A stretch of 64,000 bases of DNA, taken from the NCBI RefSeq assembly GCF_016735495.2, contig NZ_JAERQY020000001.1, positions 434,001-498,000 of the forward strand. The letters are read 5' to 3'. Shown in pieces: positions 55,024 to 62,836 of this stretch (its first letter is position 1; the number at the start of each line of letters is the position of its first letter). This DNA is from Lysobacter sp. MMG2 (GTDB taxonomy: Bacteria > Pseudomonadota > Gammaproteobacteria > Xanthomonadales > Xanthomonadaceae). The notes beneath the pieces were generated by a model. It did no database searches. It was not told the DNA's origin and worked only from the letters and a program-made list of their open reading frames with translations. The position numbers and the translations under genes were made by a program.

Positions 55024-55905
55024 TCAATGCGACCCCACTGCGCCGAATTCCGAACGCATCCACGCGCCGATCCGCGCCAGCAGCACGCGCCGGTGCTTGC
55101 GCAGGAAGAAGGTGTGGTCGTACTCGCGCCAGAACTCCAGCCTCACCTGCGGCGATGCCGCCGCGCGCCCCAGGCAGGCGGTCAGCTGCGAGCGGTGGTT
55201 GAAGTAGTGGTACGCGCCGCCGGTGAACACGAACAGCAGCCTCGCGTCGCGCTCGACCATCTCGGCCAGCATGCGCCGTGCATCCGCGCGCGCGGGCCAG
55301 TCGCGGAAATCCGCCAGTGATGGCCCGGCGTTGCGGCGCGACAGCAGGAAGCGCAGCACCTTGCCGAAGTCGAGCAGGCGCGGCAGCGCGTGCCGCACCC
55401 AGAAGCCCGGCGTGGGATACGCGACGCCGTCCAGCAGGATCGCACCGGCGATGCGCGGATCACTCGCGCCGACATGGAAGGCGTCGTCCGCGCCGGAACA
55501 CAGACCGCACAGCACGAAACGCTCCACCCCGGCTTCCTGCGCGAGCAGTCGCATCGCGGCATCGGTCTCGCGATGGCGGCGCTCGCCCGCGGCCTTGCCG
55601 GGCAGCGCACTGTCGCCCAGTCCCGACTGGTCGAAACGCAGGACGGCGAAACCCTGCGCCGCCAGCATTCTTGCGAGGTCCACGTGCACGCGGAACGGCC
55701 CGGTGTGGCGCGTCAGGCCGGCATTGAGCAGCACGACACCCACCTTCGAGGCCGCGCCCAGCGGACGGGTGACCACGCCGACCAGGCCATCGCCGAAGCG
55801 GTGCGCCGTCTCCGTGGCCTCCAGTGCGGGCAGCCCTTCGGCTGCGCGTGCGGAGGGCAGTTCCTGGCGTTGTTCCAGCGCTTTCTCGTCGAGCTGCAGA
55901 TTCAC
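55024..55905 (-). CDS. alpha/beta hydrolase resembling exosortase-A-associated hydrolase 1
   Basis: A 293-aa alpha/beta hydrolase. It has VVLLNAGLTRHTGPFRVHVDLARMLAAQGFAVLRFDQSGLGDS. The nucleophile elbow reads VLCGLCSGADD, i.e. Cys in place of Ser, as in exosortase-A hydrolase 1 proteins (GLCDAA). The C-terminal His is in EYDHTFF. The GTG start at 55905 overlaps the hydrolase 2-like stop (GTGA). It may transfer or hydrolyse the product released from the preceding assembly line. Confidence 0.84.
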   Translation of the reverse strand: MNLQLDEKALEQRQELPSARAAEGLPALEATETAHRFGDGLVGVVTRPLGAASKVGVVLLNAGLTRHTGPFRVHVDLARMLAAQGFAVLRFDQSGLGDSALPGKAAGERRHRETDAAMRLLAQEAGVERFVLCGLCSGADDAFHVGASDPRIAGAILLDGVAYPTPGFWVRHALPRLLDFGKVLRFLLSRRNAGPSLADFRDWPARADARRMLAEMVERDARLLFVFTGGAYHYFNHRSQLTACLGRAAASPQVRLEFWREYDHTFFLRKHRRVLLARIGAWMRSEFGAVGSH

Positions 55906-56711
55906 CACGGCACCTGTTCGGTCATGCGCTGCGCCAGCTGGGCCACGGCGCGTCGCGGAAACACCTGGCCGCCGAAGCGCGACGGCACGGTCCATTCCGG
56001 CCGCTCGCCTTCGTCGAGCAGCACGGCCTCCACCGACACGCCGTTGGCGCGCTGCTCGCGCGCGAAGCGGTCGAGTTCCTCGTCCATCTCCCACACCGCC
56101 ATGCGCACACGGGTGCCGCTCGGCAAGCGCAGCTTCGCCGCGTCCAGGCCTTCCAGCGCCGACAGCAGCGCGTCGTCGACACCGAAGCCGAGCAGCTCGC
56201 CGGCATCGGACTCGTGGCGCGCGTTGACGTAGCGCCCGCTTTCGTGAAGTTGCCGCTGGTGCTGCGCTCTCCACTCGCGCACCAGGCGCGCACCGTCGAG
56301 TTGCGGATCCCACAGCACCACTTCCGCCGGCTCGGCGCTGCGCTCCAGGTGTGCGAACAGCGGCAACGCGGCGCTGCGCAGCGCCAGCCAGTGCAGGCGC
56401 GGTACTTCGCTGCGACGCAGCAGTTCGCTCGATGCCTGCTGCAGATCGTCGAGCATGCCCGGCAGCGTGAGCGCGGTGTCCTCGCCGGCCGAATCGCCCG
56501 TGCCGAACCAGTCGAAGGTCAGCGTCGGAACGCCATGCTGACCGACCGCTTCCGCCAGCGCCCACAAGGCTCGATGGCTGCGTATGCCGTCCTGCAACAG
56601 CGGCGCGCAGACCAGTAACGCGTGGTCGGTCGACGCCGCGGCGCCGTCGCATTCGTGCAGCAGGCCGAACAGGTGGCGGTCCGCCGCGCCGAAGAAGAAG
56701 GGCGCGCTCAT
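55902..56711 (-). CDS. alpha/beta hydrolase resembling exosortase-A-associated hydrolase 2
   Basis: A 269-aa protein starting SAPFFFGAADRHLFGLLHE. Alpha/beta-hydrolase features are LLVCAPLLQDGIRSHRALWALAEAV and LTFDWFGTGDSAGE. The usual nucleophile elbow is replaced by LALRSAALPL, lacking GxSxG, as in exosortase-A hydrolase 2 proteins. It may be catalytically dead or use other residues. It overlaps the synthetase stop by 4 bp (ATGA), so it is translated with the NRPS. Confidence 0.82.
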   Translation of the reverse strand: MSAPFFFGAADRHLFGLLHECDGAAASTDHALLVCAPLLQDGIRSHRALWALAEAVGQHGVPTLTFDWFGTGDSAGEDTALTLPGMLDDLQQASSELLRRSEVPRLHWLALRSAALPLFAHLERSAEPAEVVLWDPQLDGARLVREWRAQHQRQLHESGRYVNARHESDAGELLGFGVDDALLSALEGLDAAKLRLPSGTRVRMAVWEMDEELDRFAREQRANGVSVEAVLLDEGERPEWTVPSRFGGQVFPRRAVAQLAQRMTEQVPW

Positions 56712-59700
56712 TCCACCGTCCCCGGCGTGCGCAGCAGGCGCTTCATCTGCCGCGCCATGCGCGCGCCGACGCCGCCCTTTTCCTCGCGGACGATGTGCTC
56801 GGGCAGGTCGGAGGCGATCTGCGCAAGGTTCTGCGCCGCCAGCCGCATCAGCTGGATGCGCACGCCCGTGTCCTTCACCACGCGGCTGGACATCTGCACG
56901 GCAAGCATCGAATTGCCTCCCAGGTCGAAGAAGTTGTCGTCGATGCCGACCTCGACACCGAGCAGGTCCTTCCACACGCTGCGCAGGTACTCGGCGCGCG
57001 GGTCCTGCGCGGCCACGCCATCGCCCGTTGCGGCGGTTTCGCGCGGTGCGTCCGGCGCGGTCACGGCGACCCGACCCTGCGCGCGCAGGATGGCGTTGCT
57101 GAGCTGGGCCACCAGCGACGGCGATTCGATCATCACGCGGTGGTCGCCGGGGATCGAGAGGACGTCCACCGAACCGACCAGACCGTCCCAGCCCAGCGTG
57201 GGCTTGTTACGCAGCATCGAGGGTTGATCGCTGGCGCGGAACAGCACCAGCGCGCCCGGATAGGGCTTGACCACGTACTTCCCGTACGCGCGCATGTGCG
57301 TGGCTTCCAGCTCCGCATAGCGCACGTTGTGCGGCAGGGCCTCGCCCGCTTCACGCGCGGCCTGCGCCTGCTGGCGCAGCTTGGATGCCTGCAGTCGGCC
57401 GTTGACCACACCGCCGATCGTGGCGATGCGTTCGCCCAGCGATTGCCCCTGCATGCGTCGATGCAGTCGCTGCACGCGCGCGGACAGGCCGCGGCGGGCG
57501 TCGTCGCGATAGCGCAGGCCGAATTCGGCGGAGGTGTCGACCAGGCCCAGCAGGCCGACCGTCTCACCGGCAGCCATCAACTGCTGCGCCATTTCGTAGG
57601 CGATGATGCCGCCCATCGAACCGCCGGCCAGGTGGTACGGGCCGTGCGGCTGCACGCTGCGGATCTCGGCCACGTAACGCTGCGCCATCGCCTCCACGCT
57701 TTCCAGCGGTGCGGTGCGGCCGTCCAGACCCAGTGCCTGCAGGCCGTACACCGGGATGCCGGCAGGCATCGCTTCGGCCAGCGGGCGGTAGTTGAGCACG
57801 TTGCCGCCCACGGCATGCACCAGGAACAGCGGCTTGGCATCGCCCTGCGCGCGGATGGACACCAGCGGCGCCCACGGATCGCGCTCGCCGCCGTCCAGCG
57901 CGTCGGCGTCGTTGCGGGCGCGCTGGTACTCGCGCGCCAGCGCACGCACCGTGCGCGCGGTGAGCAGCGTTGCCAGCGGCAGGTTCACGCCGGTCTCGCG
58001 GTTGAAACGGTGGAACATCTGCACGGCCTGCAACGAGTGCCCGCCGAGCGAGAAGAAATCATCGTCCGCGCCGATGTCGGGCTTGCGCAGCAGGTCGCGC
58101 CAGATCGCCAGCAGCTGCGTGCCCAGTTCGTCGAGCGGTTCGTACAGTTCGGCGTCCAGCGCCGCCGGGGCCGGCGCAGCCTCGATCGGCGTCGACTCGA
58201 CGCTGCGGCCGAACTGCAGCGCCTGGCCGTCGTCGAACTGCGTGATCTGATCCAGCGTCAACGACGGATCGCGTCCCAGCGCCTTGAGCACGGCGATGTA
58301 ACGGTCGCGCAGCAGCGCGGCGGTGTCGTCGAGGAAGATGTCGGCGTTGTAGATGAAGCCGCCCGACAGACCCGTGTCCTGTTCGACGAACCACAGGCCC
58401 AGGTCCTGCGTGGACGCGGTCTGGAACACCGGATAACGCTCGTGCGTGAGCGGACCCCATTCGCACACGCGCTGGCGGATGTCCTGGAACGAGAACAGCG
58501 CGTGGTAGAGCACGGCGCCCCCTTCGCGGCTGCGTACGCTGAGCTCCCGCACCAGGTCTTCCAGGCGGATGTCGGGGTGCGCGAAGCTGTCGAGCACCAC
58601 GTCCTTCACCTGCTTGACGGCCTGCGCGAACGTCATGGTCGGATCGATCTCCATCCGAAGCGGCAGCAGGCTGGTGAAGTAACCCATCAGGTTCTCCACC
58701 TCGGCCGTGTTGCGACCGCGCACCGGCGTGCCGACGATCAGCTCGCGCAGGCCCGAGGTGCGGCTGATCAACGCGAAGTACGCGGTGAGCAGCACCATGT
58801 ACAGCGTGGCATCGACCTGCTTGGCGGTGTCGTGCAGCGCTGCCGTCACGTCGTGCGCCACCACGATCCGATGCGTGACGCCCTTGCCCGACATCCCGGG
58901 ACGACGCGGCATGTCGGTCGGCAACGCTTCGATTCCCCTGGACGCCGGGCCCTGCGCTGTACCGCCGAGGCGCTCGCGCCAGAAGGCCAGTTGCTTGGCG
59001 TACTCCGGCCCCTGCAGCCATTCGTGGTGCCAGGCGGAGAAGTCGGCGTAGCTCACCGTCAGTTCCGGCAGCGTCGGCTCGCGGCCTTCGATCTGCGCGG
59101 CGTAGAGCTCGGCCATGTCGGTGTACATCAGGTCGAACGACCAGCCGTCCCAGATGAGGTGGTGGGTCATGAAGAACCACACGTGTTCTTCCGGCCCCAG
59201 GCGGAACAGGCGCGAGCGGACCAGCGGCGCGCGGTCGAGTTCGAACGGCGTCTGGATCAACGCGTCCATGCGACGCGAGACTTCGGCCTCGCGCTCGTCT
59301 TTCGGCAAGTGGCTGACGTCGACGACGTCGGTGATGTCGACATCCACCGCGTCGTGCACGATCTGCATCGGTTCGCCGTCGACCAGACCGATCGTCGTGC
59401 GCAGCACGCTCTGGCGCTGGATCATCGCGTCGATCGCGGCCTGGAAGGCATCCAGCTGCAACGGCCCGCGCAGTCGGTGCGCGCTGGGCGTGTTGTAGGT
59501 GATCTGGCCCGGATTGAACTGCTCCAGCAGGTACAGGCGTTCCTGCATCACCGACATCGGCCCGCGCGTGCGGTCGGCCAGCGGCTTGATCGGCTCGCGC
59601 TTCGGCGCGGCTTCGCCGTCGATGCCCTGCACCATGCGCGCGAGCTTGGCCACGGTCGGGCCGTCGAACAGAGCACGCAGCGACAGCGCGATGCCCAGTT

Positions 59701-62700
59701 CCTTGTTGATGCGCGAGGTCAGCTGCGCGGCCAGCAGCGAGTGTCCGCCCAGCGAGAAGAAATCATCGTCCACGCCGACTTCGGCCACGCCCAGCACCTG
59801 CGCCATCGCCTCGGCGATGGTGCGTTCCAGCGCGTTGCGCGGCGCGACGCGTTCGCCGGCCAGCTTCACCGCCAGGTCCGGCACCGGCAGGGACTTGCGG
59901 TCGATCTTTCCGTTGGGCAGCAGCGGGATCGCGTCGAGGAACAGGATGTGCTGCGGGATCATGTAGTCAGGCAGCGAGCCCTTGAGGTAGGACGCGAGCA
60001 GCGATTCGCCCTCCCCCGTGGTCAGGCTGTCGGACACCACATAGGCCACCAGCCGCACATCGCCCGGGCGATCCTCGCGCGCCACGACCACGGCGCGCGC
60101 GACCTGCGGATGCGCCGCGAGCAGTGCTTCTATCTCGCCCAGTTCGATGCGATAACCGCGCACCTTCACCTGGAAATCCAGGCGGCCCTGGTGCTCGAGC
60201 ACGCCGTCCGGACGCCAGCGGCCGCGATCGCCGGTGCGATACAGCAGCGCACCGCTCGCGGTGGAGAACGGATCGGGCACGAAGCGCTCGGAGGTGAGTT
60301 CGGGGCGGTTGAGATACCCCAGCGTCACGCCGTCGCCGCCGATCCAGATCTCGCCCGGCACGCCGAGCGGGCACAGCTCGCCGCGCGGATCCAGGATCCA
60401 CACCTGCGTGTTGTCGATCGGCCGACCGATGTGGATGTCGCTTGCCGTCGTCACGCGCGAGCAGGTCGACCACACCGTGGTTTCGGTCGGCCCGTACACG
60501 TTCCACAGCGAGCCGCAGCGCTTGAGCAACTGCGCGGCCAGGTCCGGCGGCAGCGCTTCGCCGCCGCACAGGATCTTGAAGTTCGCATCGCCCTTCCATT
60601 CGGCGTCCAGCAGCAGCCGCCACGAAGCCGGTGTTGCCTGCATCACGGTGGCGCCACTGGCGGCAATCAGCGCCTTCAGCGCGACGCCGTCGGCGGCGGT
60701 GACGCGGTCGGCCAGTACGACGCGCGCGCCCACGCTCAGCGGCAACAGCAGTTCGAGCACGGCGATGTCGAACGATAGCGTGGTCACCGCGACGAGGCGG
60801 TCGTCGGCGGACAGCCCGGGCTCTTTCGCCATGCTCGCCAGGAAGTTGCTTACCGCGCGATGCGGCACCTGCACGCCTTTCGGTCGGCCGGTGGAGCCGG
60901 AGGTGTAGATCACGTACGCGATCGACTCCGGCTGCGCCGCGCCCTCGTCGCGGCCCAGGCGCGTGGCCGGCAGCGATGCAAGTTCGTCGTGCAGCGTGTC
61001 CAGCGACAACACGGGGCGCCCGCGCAGATCGAAATGGGCGGCGTGCTTCGTCGTCGTCAGCAGCGCAGCCAGGCCCGCGTCGCCGGCCATGTAGGCCAGG
61101 CGTTCGGCGGGGAAATTGGGGTCCAGCGGCACATAGCCCGCGCCGGCCTTCAACACGCCGAGCAGGCCGGCCAGCATGTCCACGCCGCGATCGAGCACCA
61201 ACCCGACCAGCGTTCCGCGGTGCACGCCGCGCGCGCGCAACAGGTGCGCGATGCGGTTGGCGCGTGCTTCCAGTTCGTCGTAGCGGATGGACTCGCCGTT
61301 GAACTCCACCGCCACGCGCTCCGGCGTGCGATCGCATTGACGTTCGAACGCCTCGTGCATGCGGCACTCGCGGTCGAACGCGACCGCTGCCGGTTGCAGC
61401 GCCTGCAGTTCATCGCGCGCGGCATCGGAGACCACCGACAACCGGCCGAACGCAAGCGTGGGCCGTGCCACGGCGGCGCGCAACAGCGTTTCGTACGCGG
61501 CCAGCCAGCGGCGGATCGTGGCGTTGTCGAACAGGTCGGTGTTGTACTGGCACTCCAGGCGCATGCCGCCCTGCACCTGCACGGCGTTGACGAACAGCTC
61601 GAAGTTCTCGTAGCTGCGTGGGTTGGTGATCAGGCGCATGCCCAGGCCGTGGAAGCCGGTGCTTTCCTGGTCCATCGCCTGGTCGATGTTGAACATCACG
61701 CTGCACAGCGGCAGGCGTGCGGGATCGCGCTGCAACGGCAGCTTCTTCAGCAGCGTGCCGAAGGTGTAGCGCTGGTGTTCGATGGCATCCAGCAGCGTGG
61801 ACTGCGCGGCGCCCAGTGCCTGTTCGAACGGCTGCGCCTGGTCGAGTTCGAAGCGCAGCGGCAGAAGATTCACGCAATGACCGACCAGATGGTCGTGGCC
61901 GTCCACCGACTGACCGGCGGCGGGAATGCCGATGACCACGTCGTTCTGCGCGGTCAGGCGCGACAGCAGGCCGGCGAAACCCGCCAGCAACGTCGCGAAC
62001 AGGCTCGCGCCCTGGCGCGCACCGAGGCGACGCACGGCGGCGACGAGTTCGTTGTCGAGGATGTGGTCTTCGCGGATCGACGCAAACGTGCGGCGCGTCG
62101 GCCGCGTGCGGTCGGTCGGAAGATCCAGCACCGGGCCGCCGTCGGCAAAACGCTTGAGCCAGTACGCCTCGTCGGAACGGTACGTCGCACCGTGCGGATG
62201 TTCGGCCTCGGCCAGCGCGTAGTCGGCGAAGGATTCGGCGGGCGGCAGCGGCTGCGCGCTCTGGCCCACCGCCTGCGTATACAGCGTGCCCAGTTCGCGC
62301 ACGATCACCCACCACGACCAGCCGTCGCAGACCAGGTGATGCGCGGTGAGCACGAGGTGGTGATGGTCGTGCGACAGACGCAGCAGTTCGGCGCGCAGCA
62401 GTGCGCCGTGGTCGAGATCGAACGGCGTCTCCACGACCTCGCGCGCGTGCGCGGCGATGCGTGCGGCGCGCTCGGCGTCGTCCAGTGCGGACAGGTCGAT
62501 CAGCGGCAAGTCGATGGCGCGCTCGTCGCCGACGCACAGCGTCTTGCCGTCGGGGCCGAAGTTGGCGCGCAGGATGTCGTGCCGCACCACCAGCCCGGCC
62601 AGCGCGGCCTGCAGCGCATCCACGGACAGCGGACCGCGGAAGTCCAGCGAGATCGACTCGTTGTACGCCAGCGAGGCGTCGTTGCCGAGGCTATCGGCCA

Positions 62701-62836
62701 GCCAGACTTCGCGCTGCGGTTCGGTGGTGGGCGCTACGCGGGAGAGCGGGCCGTCGGCGAACGGATCGTAGTCGACGGCCGTGTCGGTTCCATTCGACTT
62801 GTCCAACCTGCCCTTATCGAACACGGCTGCATTCAT
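56708..62836 (-). CDS. nonribosomal peptide synthetase, C-A-T-C-T-TE-T
   Basis: A 2042-aa multidomain synthetase. Condensation domain 1 has HHLVCDG near residue 166. The adenylation domain has YTSGSTGRPKG (about 643-653), YGPTETTVW, GYRIELGEIE (about 894) and LPNGKIDRK (about 972). Carrier 1 has its phosphopantetheine Ser at 1033 (LGGHSLLAAQ). Condensation domain 2 has HHLIWDG near 1225. Carrier 2 has Ser1601. The thioesterase has GGSMGG with Ser1740 and GDHR near 1898. Carrier 3 has Ser1976 (GGNSMLAVQ), followed by a basic tail. A domain order with a carrier after the thioesterase, and a second condensation unit without adenylation, is unusual. The ATG at 62836 overlaps the aminotransferase stop (ATGA). 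Confidence 0.95.
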   Translation of the reverse strand: MNAAVFDKGRLDKSNGTDTAVDYDPFADGPLSRVAPTTEPQREVWLADSLGNDASLAYNESISLDFRGPLSVDALQAALAGLVVRHDILRANFGPDGKTLCVGDERAIDLPLIDLSALDDAERAARIAAHAREVVETPFDLDHGALLRAELLRLSHDHHHLVLTAHHLVCDGWSWWVIVRELGTLYTQAVGQSAQPLPPAESFADYALAEAEHPHGATYRSDEAYWLKRFADGGPVLDLPTDRTRPTRRTFASIREDHILDNELVAAVRRLGARQGASLFATLLAGFAGLLSRLTAQNDVVIGIPAAGQSVDGHDHLVGHCVNLLPLRFELDQAQPFEQALGAAQSTLLDAIEHQRYTFGTLLKKLPLQRDPARLPLCSVMFNIDQAMDQESTGFHGLGMRLITNPRSYENFELFVNAVQVQGGMRLECQYNTDLFDNATIRRWLAAYETLLRAAVARPTLAFGRLSVVSDAARDELQALQPAAVAFDRECRMHEAFERQCDRTPERVAVEFNGESIRYDELEARANRIAHLLRARGVHRGTLVGLVLDRGVDMLAGLLGVLKAGAGYVPLDPNFPAERLAYMAGDAGLAALLTTTKHAAHFDLRGRPVLSLDTLHDELASLPATRLGRDEGAAQPESIAYVIYTSGSTGRPKGVQVPHRAVSNFLASMAKEPGLSADDRLVAVTTLSFDIAVLELLLPLSVGARVVLADRVTAADGVALKALIAASGATVMQATPASWRLLLDAEWKGDANFKILCGGEALPPDLAAQLLKRCGSLWNVYGPTETTVWSTCSRVTTASDIHIGRPIDNTQVWILDPRGELCPLGVPGEIWIGGDGVTLGYLNRPELTSERFVPDPFSTASGALLYRTGDRGRWRPDGVLEHQGRLDFQVKVRGYRIELGEIEALLAAHPQVARAVVVAREDRPGDVRLVAYVVSDSLTTGEGESLLASYLKGSLPDYMIPQHILFLDAIPLLPNGKIDRKSLPVPDLAVKLAGERVAPRNALERTIAEAMAQVLGVAEVGVDDDFFSLGGHSLLAAQLTSRINKELGIALSLRALFDGPTVAKLARMVQGIDGEAAPKREPIKPLADRTRGPMSVMQERLYLLEQFNPGQITYNTPSAHRLRGPLQLDAFQAAIDAMIQRQSVLRTTIGLVDGEPMQIVHDAVDVDITDVVDVSHLPKDEREAEVSRRMDALIQTPFELDRAPLVRSRLFRLGPEEHVWFFMTHHLIWDGWSFDLMYTDMAELYAAQIEGREPTLPELTVSYADFSAWHHEWLQGPEYAKQLAFWRERLGGTAQGPASRGIEALPTDMPRRPGMSGKGVTHRIVVAHDVTAALHDTAKQVDATLYMVLLTAYFALISRTSGLRELIVGTPVRGRNTAEVENLMGYFTSLLPLRMEIDPTMTFAQAVKQVKDVVLDSFAHPDIRLEDLVRELSVRSREGGAVLYHALFSFQDIRQRVCEWGPLTHERYPVFQTASTQDLGLWFVEQDTGLSGGFIYNADIFLDDTAALLRDRYIAVLKALGRDPSLTLDQITQFDDGQALQFGRSVESTPIEAAPAPAALDAELYEPLDELGTQLLAIWRDLLRKPDIGADDDFFSLGGHSLQAVQMFHRFNRETGVNLPLATLLTARTVRALAREYQRARNDADALDGGERDPWAPLVSIRAQGDAKPLFLVHAVGGNVLNYRPLAEAMPAGIPVYGLQALGLDGRTAPLESVEAMAQRYVAEIRSVQPHGPYHLAGGSMGGIIAYEMAQQLMAAGETVGLLGLVDTSAEFGLRYRDDARRGLSARVQRLHRRMQGQSLGERIATIGGVVNGRLQASKLRQQAQAAREAGEALPHNVRYAELEATHMRAYGKYVVKPYPGALVLFRASDQPSMLRNKPTLGWDGLVGSVDVLSIPGDHRVMIESPSLVAQLSNAILRAQGRVAVTAPDAPRETAATGDGVAAQDPRAEYLRSVWKDLLGVEVGIDDNFFDLGGNSMLAVQMSSRVVKDTGVRIQLMRLAAQNLAQIASDLPEHIVREEKGGVGARMARQMKRLLRTPGTVE

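Noticed and set aside
53202-55202. 666-aa open frame on the plus strand over the flippase
   Set aside because: The first part is repeat-derived (KWIPAFAGMT), and the rest is antisense to a polytopic membrane protein. No domain is visible.
56795-60778. 1327-aa open frame on the plus strand, opposite the NRPS
   Set aside because: It is an antisense shadow of high-GC coding DNA: Arg/His/Gln/Ala-rich, with no domain, while the minus strand encodes clear NRPS motifs. The same applies to 60860-63223.
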